DNA of 53,906 bases from NCBI GenBank assembly GCA_030425355.1, contig JAUIAG010000004.1, positions 1 to 53,906 on the forward strand. The letters are read 5' to 3'. This stretch comes from Verrucomicrobiia bacterium. Lineage in GTDB: Bacteria > Verrucomicrobiota > Verrucomicrobiia > Limisphaerales > JAJOIW01. The notes under the pieces were generated by a model, which saw only the letters and a program-made list of their open reading frames with translations, was not told the origin of the DNA and searched no databases. Below, piece by piece: positions 33,116 through 42,734 of the stretch. Each line of letters opens with the position of its first letter. Position 1 is the stretch's first letter. Position numbers and translations under genes: made by a program.

Positions 33116-35689
33116 TCAATTCTCAGCGGTCGGGGCAGCAGCCCGAAGCATCGGCCCCCATTGATTTCCGGCTTTCAGTCGGGCTGTGACCGTCATTCCC
33201 GGTGCCACGGATATAGGATCGGTGGTGGTCTGCGCCTTTTCTGCAACGCTGCCGCCATATTCGCGTGGATCACTGCTGCCGCCAGCCTTTGCGGTTTCCT
33301 CAACCCAGACCAGGACTGCCTCGCCTGTCAACTCATCCGGGATCCGGATTATGGCCGGCTGGCCTGCCGTTTCGCTCCTGGCCAGCTCCGGTTCCGGCAG
33401 CCGGTGGGTCAGTCCCCACGCTTCCATCTGGGTATAGAAGACCGCCGGCCTGACTGGCAGGTAATTCAGATAGATTCGCTCGACCGCCGGCCTCCAGTGC
33501 TCCTCGCGGTTGAGGATATTGTAGGGCATTGGATCGTCCGCAACCCTGGATCCCCATCGCGCTGATTCCGCCACCACGGCGTCCTCGATTCTCAGGGCCA
33601 GATCGAGGAGCATCCCCCGCAGAACGGACTCAGTCAGCGCACCACCCGTGCTGTAATGCCTGTGCATCCGATCCCGGACAAGGAACCGGAATTCCTCATT
33701 CAACAGGCATTGCTCCCAGAAATATTGTGGATTCGAATATTCAAAGAGATCGCCTGTGCCCCACGGCCCTGTGCGGTCCTCAAACGGCGACAGCAGGGTG
33801 TGCTCGGCATCCCAGATGAAAAACCGGAATCCGTCCTCGCCTTTGCTGTTCCGGACCGCGTACCAGTTGTTGGGGCGGTCGCCGCCGGAGGTCAGTGGCG
33901 CGTCCCGGTTTCCCATCGACAGAACGGTCAGCATGTAGTCAGCCAGATTGGCGGCATCCAGCAGGACCGGAAATGATTTATCCCGACGGCCATCCCTGTC
34001 CCGTCCAAGAGCCGTGTTGTAGTTGGCCATCGAACGGAATCCGCCCTGCCTCTGTGTCAGATCCCACAGGTCCTTCCATGCATCCAGTGTCCCGTCCGTG
34101 GCTTCAATCCGCATACGTGTTCCGGTCGGGCCGATTTCCCTGTCGTCCTCCTGCCGTCCGTACCGGCCACCCCAGTTGAACCCGGCGCTTTTGATGACGT
34201 CATAGTGCTTCTTCTTGCCACCAAAGTAACTCTCACCGTATGAGGCCTCGGGACGCTCCGTGAAATTGTAAAGCCCCCAGTAAAGACCGTTGATGAACAG
34301 ATGGCAGAAATCTCCGCGCACTCCCGGCTGGCCCATGGCTATCTGAACATCCCTGTTGAACTGGTCGCGGATGAAATTGGCGTTGCTGTCCATCCCGAAA
34401 CTCCAGCTGTAGTTCTGGGAACATCGTAAATCCAGATGGTCGAATTCCCCGGCAGCCGATTCCCCGAACACCGGGTATTCCAGCTTCCTGTCGCCGTATT
34501 CTCCCCTGAAAAGAAATCGGAGGCTGTGCTTGGGGTTGCCACTGTTTCTCGAAAATCCACCTCGAATGCGAATCCCCGCGTTGACATCAAAATTCGGTCT
34601 CCCGTCCCCCGGGATGAACTCCAGAAGGCACCGCCGCTCCCACTCCCGGCCCTTCATCGGAGAGTTGGCGTAGATCCCGTTCTCGATGCTGAACAGATCC
34701 TCAAGGTCCATGATCAGGGAAAAAACAGGTATGGACTCAAAAGCTTCCTCCAGCTGCTGGTCCCACTGCCATTCAGAGATCTTTTCCCTCGATGGCCCAT
34801 AGTAAACAGCGTTTCTGCCCCAGTCCGGGGGCCAGCCCGGAGGAGCGAATCCCCCGCCGCTTTCCGCAAACAGCTGGCCATGAAAAAGATAGGTGCTCGC
34901 CCTCTGCGGCGTGACCTCTATCCCGTCGCGGAAAAACGCGAACCGTAAAACGCTGGTCTCGTCGACTGGCAGTGGTGTGCCCGGATGATACCTTGTTCCA
35001 TTCTCAGGTGAGGGCTGCCGCCCATCCACAGTCATGAAGATCTCAATCCCTTCCATGATCCCCGATGTCTCGAGGACGCAGGTAAGTGGAGCTGATTTGA
35101 TCCCCGATGCCGGTTCAATGCGGATGCATGACCGGTCATACCACTCCCTTGAAAGCTCACCATTCGCCAATCCCGGAGTCGGGTTTTGTAGGAATCCCCA
35201 ACGCTGGTCCGCGGTAACCCCATAGGACTGGTCTTCATCCAGCTCCGGCACAGGAAGCTCCTGTGCCAATGTCCAGCCACCCCCGCCATCCAGTCGAAAG
35301 AGTCTCAGCGTCTCACCGGACGAATCCACCTTGAACGGCAGATGAAAGCCCGTCCCATCATCCCCCCCCTCCACAGCCGCTTTCCCGGCCGCAAAAAACA
35401 CTGCCCGTTCTCCCGGGCCGATCTCCAGCTCAGGGAGTCGCCACGCCGCTTCAGGCGAGGGATCATCATTCAACCCGTATTCGGAGAGATTCACCACCCC
35501 ATCGCCAGTATTCTCAAGTTCAATCCAGTCCTCCCTCGACCCGTTCGGACCTCTGATGCCATTCCCGTTGTCCGCCACCACCTCGCTGATGCGTATGGAC
35601 GATGCCGTCGCCACCAGGGGCCAGCCATGGGACGTGCATACTGTCCATATCAGTGCGCATATCCAGCGGCGGGCTCTCATGCCGGTCAT
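33116..35689 (-). CDS. LTD / CHB_HEX / CotH-kinase multidomain exported protein
   Basis: About 857 residues. It has a signal peptide (WICALIWTVCTSHG, about 8-28), a lamin-tail domain (about 30-140: SSIRISEVVADNGNG, DWIELENTGDGVVNLSEYGL), a chitobiase-C-terminal-like domain (about 185-265: IEIFMTVDGRQPSPENGT), then a CotH kinase-like domain (about 295-650: GIRIRGGFSRNSGNPKHSLRFLFRGEYG, LFINGLYWGLYNFTERP, FFIWDAEHTLL). The tail is a short beta domain. This LTD-CHB-CotH order is widespread in secreted proteins of Verrucomicrobia and Planctomycetes; its role (surface adhesion or phosphorylation) is unproven. The ATG at 35689 has AAGG 8 bases before it. The frame is open further upstream, overlapping the RAYT gene. 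Confidence 0.9.
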   Translation of the reverse strand: MTGMRARRWICALIWTVCTSHGWPLVATASSIRISEVVADNGNGIRGPNGSREDWIELENTGDGVVNLSEYGLNDDPSPEAAWRLPELEIGPGERAVFFAAGKAAVEGGDDGTGFHLPFKVDSSGETLRLFRLDGGGGWTLAQELPVPELDEDQSYGVTADQRWGFLQNPTPGLANGELSREWYDRSCIRIEPASGIKSAPLTCVLETSGIMEGIEIFMTVDGRQPSPENGTRYHPGTPLPVDETSVLRFAFFRDGIEVTPQRASTYLFHGQLFAESGGGFAPPGWPPDWGRNAVYYGPSREKISEWQWDQQLEEAFESIPVFSLIMDLEDLFSIENGIYANSPMKGREWERRCLLEFIPGDGRPNFDVNAGIRIRGGFSRNSGNPKHSLRFLFRGEYGDRKLEYPVFGESAAGEFDHLDLRCSQNYSWSFGMDSNANFIRDQFNRDVQIAMGQPGVRGDFCHLFINGLYWGLYNFTERPEASYGESYFGGKKKHYDVIKSAGFNWGGRYGRQEDDREIGPTGTRMRIEATDGTLDAWKDLWDLTQRQGGFRSMANYNTALGRDRDGRRDKSFPVLLDAANLADYMLTVLSMGNRDAPLTSGGDRPNNWYAVRNSKGEDGFRFFIWDAEHTLLSPFEDRTGPWGTGDLFEYSNPQYFWEQCLLNEEFRFLVRDRMHRHYSTGGALTESVLRGMLLDLALRIEDAVVAESARWGSRVADDPMPYNILNREEHWRPAVERIYLNYLPVRPAVFYTQMEAWGLTHRLPEPELARSETAGQPAIIRIPDELTGEAVLVWVEETAKAGGSSDPREYGGSVAEKAQTTTDPISVAPGMTVTARLKAGNQWGPMLRAAAPTAEN

Positions 35690-35726
35690 TCTCATGACCT
35701 TATCATACGTCCTCAACGATGCCCTT

Positions 35727-36761
35727 TCACCCGGAAACTTCCCGAACAACAGGGTCCTTGCGAAGATCCCGGTAACTGTGAAGTCCACCCCAGTTCGCAT
35801 ACCGCATTGGCCTGGGCCGGCGCAGGTCGCCCCCGGGTGACAGGGCAAAACGCGCGAGATGCGCCGCGACACCGGCAACAAATTCGCGACTGCCAATCGC
35901 CAGTCCATCGGTGAAATAGCGAACCCGGCACATCAATCCCTGCGCCAGACTCAGCCCGGATCCCGCTCCCGCCGGCGCCTTCACCGGCTGCCCGGAATCC
36001 TGAGAAAACACACCTGCGCTGCATGCACCTCCATCAGCACACATCCTCCCCAGAAAAAACTCGCGGTACTCGACCATCGATTTGTCACGTCCATCACAGG
36101 ATTGTGCTGAATCTGTCGCAATTCTCCGAATGCCCTCCCGGGCTTTCCGGCCTCCCGCCGCTGCTTCTCCATAGCTGCACCATCGATAATCCTTCGGATC
36201 GCCAACCAGTCCGGCCCTGACGGCATTCAGCTCAATATATCCGCCGACCGTCATCATCGCCCGGCGGGACCCTTCAACCAGACTGCAGCGGAATCGCTCC
36301 TCCCACAGCGTTCCCTTGCGGTCGTGCTCCTGGTTATACCACTTGCTGAACCGTACCTTAAGCTCGCGCACGTATTCAGACAGGTCAAACATCCTCCGCC
36401 GCTGACGGTCAAAAAATTCCCTCACCATCAGTTCCCGGCCCGAGGAGCGGAACTCTTCCACCTGCGCCCGCATCTCCTTCATCCGATGCTCGGGATAGAT
36501 ATATCTCATGCGCCGCCAGATCTCGGCCTCACCAATCTCATCCGGCTTCGCCGGTACCCGCAGCAGAAGATGAAAATGATTCCCCATCACGGTAAACGCC
36601 ATCACCTCCACCCCCGAAAATGCCTCCAGCCGGCGCATCAGCTTCACGAAAAATGTCTTCTCTCCGGCCCCCAACAGCCGCGCCCGTCCCACCACCCGGC
36701 TCACCACATGGAAAACCTGCTCCCGATTCCCGTCCACCAGATACCGCCTTCGTGTTCTCAT
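35727..36761 (-). CDS. REP-associated tyrosine transposase (RAYT, Y1/HUH family)
   Basis: About 344 residues from the ATG at 36761 (a start at 36794 would add 11). It has the Y1 transposase HUH metal motif NHFHLLLR (His-Phe-His), the MAFTVMGNHFH lead-in, the segment GTLWEERFRCSLV, and GYIELNAVRAGLVGDPKDYRWCSYGEA, in which the Tyr of GYIELN is the presumed nucleophile. RAYTs are domesticated or chromosomal relatives of IS200/IS605 transposases that act on REP palindromes. The C-terminal ~120 residues extend beyond the usual core. No IS ends flank it, but a member of the short palindrome family lies about 40 bases upstream of its start. It sits 37 bases upstream of the LTD/CotH gene. It looks intact. 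Confidence 0.9.
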   Translation of the reverse strand: MRTRRRYLVDGNREQVFHVVSRVVGRARLLGAGEKTFFVKLMRRLEAFSGVEVMAFTVMGNHFHLLLRVPAKPDEIGEAEIWRRMRYIYPEHRMKEMRAQVEEFRSSGRELMVREFFDRQRRRMFDLSEYVRELKVRFSKWYNQEHDRKGTLWEERFRCSLVEGSRRAMMTVGGYIELNAVRAGLVGDPKDYRWCSYGEAAAGGRKAREGIRRIATDSAQSCDGRDKSMVEYREFFLGRMCADGGACSAGVFSQDSGQPVKAPAGAGSGLSLAQGLMCRVRYFTDGLAIGSREFVAGVAAHLARFALSPGGDLRRPRPMRYANWGGLHSYRDLRKDPVVREVSG

Positions 36762-36801
36762 ATCCCCCACACCCTGCCCCCAATCCCCGTCCAAGCCAAG
36801 T

Positions 36802-36820
36802 AAAAAGTACCTGGCACTTA
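36802..36820. repeat. Short palindrome element between RAYT and mfd
   Basis: AAAAAGTACCTGGCACTTA; on the other strand it reads AAGTGCCAGGTACTTTTT, matching the array copies at 10950-11064 and the element at 22068. It lies in the divergent gap between the RAYT gene and mfd, where it could affect either transcript. Confidence 0.65.
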
Positions 36821-36867
36821 ATTTATTGTTGCATTGGTTATGGGATTCGCTAGGTTTGGCGGGCAGC

Positions 36868-39800
36868 GTGAAGAAGGAAAAATCGTTCCCTGTAGCGGGG
36901 GCTGGCGGAGGCTGCCGGCAGAGGGTGACCGGGATCTGTTCCGGGGCGTGGGGTTATTTTCTTGGCGGATTGGCGGCGGGCAGGGTGGATGCGGCTTCGG
37001 TCTTTGGACGGAGTGATGATGGTGGTGGTGCGGATCCGGAAATGGTTCAGCTGGTTGTGGTGACATCCGGTCCACGGAGCCAGGAGCGTCTGGCAGAGAA
37101 TATGGCAACCGCTCTGAGGGTGCACCGGGGTGATCTTCGTGTTTTTGGTGAAGGGGCGGATTCGTCAGCAGCTGAGAGCGGTTCGACGGGCGAAGGGGAG
37201 GTGTATTATTTTCCCGGATGGGAGGTGCTGCCGCATGAGAACAAGCTGCCGCATGCGGATGTGATCAGTGACAGGCTCGAGACATTGATGGGGGCGCTTC
37301 GCGCTGAAGGCCGCTTTCGGAGGCCGGTGGTTGCCAGCATTGAATCCGTACTGCAGAAGACATTTGATCCCGGGTGGCTGGCACGGGAAGCACGGAGGGT
37401 GCGGGTGGGGGACGAGCTTGACCCTCTGGATCTTATTGAATGGCTTGAAGACTGCGGTTATGAGCCGGAGGTTCAGGTCAGCGGGAAGGGGCAGGTGGCA
37501 ATGCGGGGAGGTATAGTGGACATCTTCCCGGTTTCCATGGCATGGCCGGTCAGGCTTGAGTTCTTCGGCGACGAGGTTGAATCAATCCGCACTTTTGATC
37601 CTTTGAGTCAGCTTTCGCGGGAGAGGCTTGAGGAGGTGGATTTGAGCCCGGGAGGGGAGCTGGGCGTTCTCAAGCGTATTATTGGTGAGGGATCCGGCAC
37701 GGGGATCGAAGGCAGGGAAAAGGAAAAAGACAGGTCAATCGGGCCTGCGAGTCTCGATCAATATTATCCGACAGGCACCTTATGGGTGTTTTGTGATGTC
37801 GAAGCCATAGAAGAAGCGGCGGAACATTTTCTGAGACAGGTTCCGGAAGGGGATCCGTTTTTTCTGGGGCTGGATGAGTTGAGAGAATCGATCCATGCGC
37901 GGGGGCAGAGGATTCTTGAAATCACTGAGAGCGGCCAGGGCGAACCGGATGAACTGGTCCATGAATGGAACATGCCTTCGCTGGAGGAGTGGTCACCGGT
38001 TTCAGAGCGGGTTGAGGATGCCCAGGTCATGGATGCTCGACGGCACGCCCTTTTTGACCAGTTCGGGCGGTGGATCCGCGGTGGATATCAACTGGTGATA
38101 TTCTGCAGCAACGATGGGGAGGGGCGCCGGATTCGGGAGTTATGGTCCGAGCTGAAAATTCTTCCCGAAGAGATGCAGTATCGCCAGCCTCCGATTCTCG
38201 AAATGTCGTATGCTCCGGGATTTCTGGATGAGAAGGGGAAGACCATCTGGGTCACCGACGCTGAGATTTTCGGCAGAGTCAAACACCAGCGGCCGAGAAA
38301 GCTCCGGTCAAGGCATGCACCGGCATCACGTTCCGCGCTGGAGATTGATTTTTCCGACCTGCAGGAGGGGGATCTGGTTGTGCATCTCCAGTATGGGATT
38401 GCCCGATTCGCCGGCATGACGCAGATGTCGGATCGCAATGACAACTCCAGAGAGTGTCTGGCGCTGGAGTTTGCGCCTCAATCGCCTGACCAGCCGAATC
38501 CACGCCTGTACGTTCCGGTGACGGAGGCCCATCTTGTGAGCAAATATGTGGGGGCTGGAAAGGCGCGTCCTCCACTGAATTCAATGACCGGGACCCGCTG
38601 GCAGAAGGCCCGGAAAAAGGCAGAGGAGGCAGTCGAGGACCTCGCCGCTGAATTTCTGCGGATTCAGGCCCTGAGGGAGGCCTCGGGTGGATACGCCTTT
38701 CAGGAGGACAGCTCATGGCAGAGAGAATTCGAGGGTGCGTTTCCATTTCAGGAGACCGACGATCAGATCAAGGCCATAGATGAGACAAAGCGGGATATGG
38801 AGTCCGCCCGTCCCATGGACCGGCTGATTTGCGGTGATGTGGGGTACGGGAAGACCGAGGTTGCGATTCGTGCCGCTTTCAAGGCGGTGATGGACGGCAA
38901 GCAGGTGGCTATTCTTGTCCCCACGACAGTGCTGTGTCAGCAGCATTACATGAACTTCCGGGACCGCATGGCGGCCTATCCGTTTTCGATCCAGTCATTG
39001 TCCAGATTTCAGGGAAAACGAGTTCAGAAGGAGATAATCAGCGGACTTGCCGATGGCAGTGTGGACATAGTCATCGGCACACACCGGCTGCTGCAGAAGG
39101 ATATTGTCTTCCGGGATCTCGGACTGGTGGTGATTGATGAGGAGCAGCGATTCGGTGTGCTCCACAAGGAAAAGTTCAAGATGCTGAGGGCGACGGTGGA
39201 CGTGCTGACATTGAGTGCCACTCCGATACCAAGGACGCTTTATCTCTCACTGACAGGAGCGCGGGACCTGAGTACTATCGAGACGCCGCCCCAGGACCGA
39301 CTTCCGGTGGAGACAATTATTCATCCGTATGATGAGAGGGTGATCCGCGATGCGATTCAGAGGGAGCTGAACCGCAACGGCCAGGTGTTCTTTCTTCACA
39401 ACAGGGTGGATACCATACATACCGTGGAAGCCAGGCTTCACGAACTGGTGCCGGACGCGAGGGTGATTGTCGGTCACGGGCAGATGACTGCGGATGAGTT
39501 GGAGAAAGTGATGACAAGGTTTGTCAATGGGGACGCTGACGTCCTTCTTTCAACGACCATCATAGAGAGCGGCATCGACATCCCCAACGCGAACACCATC
39601 ATTATCGACCGGGCGGACCGGTTCGGACTGAGCCAGCTCTATCAGCTGCGGGGCCGGGTCGGGCGTTACAAGCATCAGGCCTATGCTTATCTGCTGTTGC
39701 CAAGGCATATGCGGCTGGTGACAGACGTGAGGAAAAGAATGAGCGCGATCAAGCAGTATTCCAGCCTCGGATCCGGTTTCAAGATCGCGATGAGGGACCT

Positions 39801-40380
39801 TGAAATCCGTGGATCCGGCAATCTGCTGGGTGCCGAGCAAAGCGGGCATATTACCGCGGTTGGTTTTGAGCTCTATTGTCAGCTGCTCAAGCAGAGCATC
39901 AGCCGTCTGAAGGGAGAAACTGTCAAGCAGCGGATTGATGTCGCTGTCGTCATCGATTTTCTCGAGCTGAATCCTTCCCATGCCACGGCCGGGGGGGCGG
40001 CTGCGGTGCGCACGGCGGGAGGGGATCCGATTGCCAATGCCTGCCTTCCCTACGAGTACATCCGGGAGCAGCGTCACAGAGTGGAAATATACCGGAAGCT
40101 CGCACAGGTGACGGACATGGAGGATCTGGAACAGGTGGCTTCGGAAGTCCGTGACCGGTTCGGGGCCATGCCTCATCCGGTTGAACTGCTGTTTCTTGTC
40201 ACTGAGATCAAGGTATTGGCCGCCAGCAAACTGATCAGCAGGATCGAGTGTGAGGATTCACGGCTGCAGCTCACCCGCAATAACCAGCTCGTCACCCTTG
40301 GAGGGAAGTTTCCCCGTCTCACCAAAAAAGCGCCGGAAGCGCGGCTGCGTGAAATACGCCGGCTGATACAGGCGTTCTGA
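36868..40380 (+). CDS. mfd: Transcription-repair coupling factor
   Basis: About 1170 residues. It releases RNA polymerase stalled at lesions and recruits UvrA. Order of domains: UvrB-like N-terminal region (TGICSGAWGYFLGGLAAG; YYFPGWEVLPHENKLPHADV; GIVDIFP), RNA-polymerase-interaction Tudor-like domain (DLQEGDLVVHLQYGIARFAGM, about 492-560), then a RecG-like translocase: Walker A GDVGYGKTEVAIRAAF (about 657), VVIDEEQRFG, LSATPIPRTL, and SQLYQLRGRVGRYKHQAYAY. The autoinhibitory C-terminal domain follows, with KISRIECED-like elements. The start is uncertain: the frame is open to a TTG at 36826, and no ATG fits, so the GTG at 36868 is my choice. The palindrome element at 36802 lies in its 5' region. 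Confidence 0.97.
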   Translation: MKKEKSFPVAGAGGGCRQRVTGICSGAWGYFLGGLAAGRVDAASVFGRSDDGGGADPEMVQLVVVTSGPRSQERLAENMATALRVHRGDLRVFGEGADSSAAESGSTGEGEVYYFPGWEVLPHENKLPHADVISDRLETLMGALRAEGRFRRPVVASIESVLQKTFDPGWLAREARRVRVGDELDPLDLIEWLEDCGYEPEVQVSGKGQVAMRGGIVDIFPVSMAWPVRLEFFGDEVESIRTFDPLSQLSRERLEEVDLSPGGELGVLKRIIGEGSGTGIEGREKEKDRSIGPASLDQYYPTGTLWVFCDVEAIEEAAEHFLRQVPEGDPFFLGLDELRESIHARGQRILEITESGQGEPDELVHEWNMPSLEEWSPVSERVEDAQVMDARRHALFDQFGRWIRGGYQLVIFCSNDGEGRRIRELWSELKILPEEMQYRQPPILEMSYAPGFLDEKGKTIWVTDAEIFGRVKHQRPRKLRSRHAPASRSALEIDFSDLQEGDLVVHLQYGIARFAGMTQMSDRNDNSRECLALEFAPQSPDQPNPRLYVPVTEAHLVSKYVGAGKARPPLNSMTGTRWQKARKKAEEAVEDLAAEFLRIQALREASGGYAFQEDSSWQREFEGAFPFQETDDQIKAIDETKRDMESARPMDRLICGDVGYGKTEVAIRAAFKAVMDGKQVAILVPTTVLCQQHYMNFRDRMAAYPFSIQSLSRFQGKRVQKEIISGLADGSVDIVIGTHRLLQKDIVFRDLGLVVIDEEQRFGVLHKEKFKMLRATVDVLTLSATPIPRTLYLSLTGARDLSTIETPPQDRLPVETIIHPYDERVIRDAIQRELNRNGQVFFLHNRVDTIHTVEARLHELVPDARVIVGHGQMTADELEKVMTRFVNGDADVLLSTTIIESGIDIPNANTIIIDRADRFGLSQLYQLRGRVGRYKHQAYAYLLLPRHMRLVTDVRKRMSAIKQYSSLGSGFKIAMRDLEIRGSGNLLGAEQSGHITAVGFELYCQLLKQSISRLKGETVKQRIDVAVVIDFLELNPSHATAGGAAAVRTAGGDPIANACLPYEYIREQRHRVEIYRKLAQVTDMEDLEQVASEVRDRFGAMPHPVELLFLVTEIKVLAASKLISRIECEDSRLQLTRNNQLVTLGGKFPRLTKKAPEARLREIRRLIQAF

Positions 40381-40381
40381 A

Positions 40382-40405
40382 GCATTGCGTGAAGTTATGC
40401 AATGC
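40382..40405 (+). terminator. Hairpin directly after mfd
   Basis: GCATTGC and GCAATGC pair (7 bp, 10-base loop) starting 2 bases after the mfd stop. There is no T-run, so it is a weak intrinsic terminator or an RNA-end stabiliser. Confidence 0.35.
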
Positions 40406-40809
40406 ACCTGCAGGACGGGGCAATCCCATCGCAGGGTATGTTCAGACCCGGCTGGTGCGGAGAAGTGTCATGAATTAACCGGGCATTGTCCACAATCGGG
40501 CCGGTCCGGGAAATCCCGTGAAAAACATCGACGGGGGATATCGAATAGTGGACCGTTCTCAGTCATTGTCCCGGTGGCACTTAAGCGGGAACGATGCTTC
40601 AGAGTTCACCAGCCGGGGTGATCATGGCATGGTCGTTGCTCATTGATGACCGTGCCTATTCTGGGGAATAGGTTAGGGCGGCCCTGACAAAATATTAGCC
40701 CTGTGAGTCGGGGTTCGTCCTTTTTTTATTTTCACTCTTCAGTGCTGAATTCCGACTGGCTCAAATATGCCGGCAAAAGCGTGAGCCGGGATGTGAGTGC
40801 GAGGAGCCT
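40406..40809. other. Gap between mfd and the Hsp70 gene
   Basis: About 400 bases between two convergent genes, with no gene-like frame and no recognisable structured RNA. The only clear element is a hairpin near 40682-40727. Confidence 0.4.
40682..40727 (+). terminator. Possible intrinsic terminator
   Basis: CCCTGAC and GTCGGGG pair (7 bp with one G-T; 40682-40688 / 40707-40713). The right arm is followed by TTCGTCC and seven T. The loop is long, and it is about 300 bases from mfd, so it could end an unannotated transcript in this gap. Confidence 0.4.
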
Positions 40810-42732
40810 TTACTGGATCAAACCGCGGCTTCTGAGAAATTCCTCGGACAGCGCCTCCATCATGATTTCAGCAAGAGCGCTTGAGGCGTCATCGAGAGAG
40901 GCGAGTGAAGATTTGAGAAGGGCTGTATCACCGGTTCCAGTATCCGGATCTTCCGATTCGAGCGCCTTGAGAGTGCTGTCAAGAGCCTGTTCGATAGGAG
41001 CTCGTTCTGATTCGTCCAGCTGGTTCCCGTATGCTTCGAGTCCTGCGCGTGTTGCGTCAATTGTTTCCCGAGCCCGCTGTTTTGCCTCAACCCACCGGCG
41101 GTGTGCCAGATCCGAGAAGGCATGCTCGACAGAGGATTCAACCATCTGCTGGACTGCTTCGTCCTCGACATCAACCGCTGAGCGGATCTCCACGATCTGA
41201 TCTTTCCCCGTCCGGGTATCCCTTGCAAGGACGTGGAGCACACCGTTGGAGTCGATTTCGAACTGGACCCCCACCCGGGCGGTTGCTCTCGGGAGTGGTT
41301 CGAATTCGATGGTAAGCTGACCGAGTTCCCAGTTGTCCGCCGCCTTCTCACGTTCTCCCTGAAGCACACGGATGAGCATTGATTTCTGGAAGTCGACGGC
41401 ATTGGTGAACATCTCCCCGGCCTTTACCGGGATGGTGGTGTTTCTGGGAATGATGACATTCATCAATCCGCCGAAGGTTTCGATGCCGAGGGAGAGCGGT
41501 GTGACGTCCATGAGGACGACATTTTTGAGAGCACCCGAAAGTATGGCTCCCTGGATGGCGGCGCCGAGTGCAACCGCCTCATCGGGATCCGTGCCGGTGT
41601 TCAGAACCGGTCCATCCGCTCTGTGCGGATCCACCCCGACCCGGAGGCTTCCGCGGGATTCCCCGAAATCCTGACAGGCGAAGAGTTCCTTCACAAACGT
41701 TCTGACCATGGGCATGCGTGTCTGCCCGCCGACCAGGATGACCTGATCGAGATCGGCGGGTTCCAGGCCGGCATCTCTGAGTGCTCGCAGACAGTGGTTT
41801 CTGGTGCGCCTCACCACCGGCATGGCCATGGATTCGAGGTTTTCCCTTGAAAGGGTTGTCTCGAAACTCAGCTCAGGGGTGAGAAAAGGCAGAATGATAC
41901 CGGCCGACTCGGAGGTGGAGAGCCGTATCTTGGCTTCCTCCGCCGCGTCCCGGATGCGCCGCATCTGTTCGGCGCTCAGTGTCAGATCACCGGCGGCACC
42001 GCGAACCTCACCCAGCAGCCATGCGATGATTGCCGAATCGATGTCATCTCCACCCAGCTGCGTATCACCTGAAGTGGACAGTACCTGAAAGACCCCTTCA
42101 GTCAGGTGAAGAATGGAAATATCAAATGTGCCTCCGCCGAGGTCGAAGACGGCGACTCTGGCATCGGTGTGGGATTTGTCGATGCCATAGGCGAGCGCAG
42201 CTGCAGTGGGTTCATTGATGATCCGTTCGACGGTCAGACCGGCCTCTTCTCCGGCGCGCTGTGTGGCCTGTCGCTGGGCGTCATTGAAATAGGCGGGGAC
42301 GGTGATGACAGCGCGGGTGATTTCCGTCTCCAGACGATGACTGGCGACAGCCACAAGCTTCTTGAGAATCTCCGCGGATATTTCTTCCGGCAGCCTGGGA
42401 CCCTGGGGTGTTTCAACACGCAGGGGGTGATTTCCATCCAGGATGAATTTCCATGGAGCCGATTTGATTTCGCTTTCATGGACTTCCGAAGACCGCCGGC
42501 CCATGAAACGTTTTATCGAAGCAAAGGTCGAAGCCGGGTGGAGGTGCGCACTTCGTTTTGCCTCGATTCCAACAAGGGGGGCGGTGTTGGAACCTGCCGG
42601 ATAATGCACGACGGACGGGGTGAGCCGGCGGCCCGAATCATCCGCCAGGACCATTGGGAATCCTGCATCCACCGATGCCACCAGAGAATTCGTCGTCCCG
42701 AGATCTATGCCGATTATTATATCAGAAGCCAC
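40810..42732 (-). CDS. Hsp70-family chaperone (DnaK/HscA-like)
   Basis: A 640-residue protein with the Hsp70 nucleotide-binding domain (IGIDLGTTNSLVA near the N-terminus; VFDLGGGTFDIS; VILVGGQTRMP) and substrate domain (MLIRVLQGEREKAADN), but the C-terminus ends in EEFLRSRGLIQ, without the Gly-rich and EEVD-type tail of housekeeping DnaK. An insertion of about 25 residues (GESRGSLRVGVDPHRADGPVLN) precedes PDEAVALGAA, where DnaK has a short turn. No dnaJ, grpE or isc genes are adjacent, so it is probably a specialised second Hsp70. The GTG start lies 2 bases after the argS stop, so translation is coupled to argS. Confidence 0.92.
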   Translation of the reverse strand: MASDIIIGIDLGTTNSLVASVDAGFPMVLADDSGRRLTPSVVHYPAGSNTAPLVGIEAKRSAHLHPASTFASIKRFMGRRSSEVHESEIKSAPWKFILDGNHPLRVETPQGPRLPEEISAEILKKLVAVASHRLETEITRAVITVPAYFNDAQRQATQRAGEEAGLTVERIINEPTAAALAYGIDKSHTDARVAVFDLGGGTFDISILHLTEGVFQVLSTSGDTQLGGDDIDSAIIAWLLGEVRGAAGDLTLSAEQMRRIRDAAEEAKIRLSTSESAGIILPFLTPELSFETTLSRENLESMAMPVVRRTRNHCLRALRDAGLEPADLDQVILVGGQTRMPMVRTFVKELFACQDFGESRGSLRVGVDPHRADGPVLNTGTDPDEAVALGAAIQGAILSGALKNVVLMDVTPLSLGIETFGGLMNVIIPRNTTIPVKAGEMFTNAVDFQKSMLIRVLQGEREKAADNWELGQLTIEFEPLPRATARVGVQFEIDSNGVLHVLARDTRTGKDQIVEIRSAVDVEDEAVQQMVESSVEHAFSDLAHRRWVEAKQRARETIDATRAGLEAYGNQLDESERAPIEQALDSTLKALESEDPDTGTGDTALLKSSLASLDDASSALAEIMMEALSEEFLRSRGLIQ

Positions 42733-42734
42733 AC

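Noticed and set aside
40406..40681. Possible structured RNA gene in the mfd-Hsp70 gap
   Set aside because: No RNase P, tmRNA, SRP or tRNA landmarks were found by eye; only weak hairpins are present.
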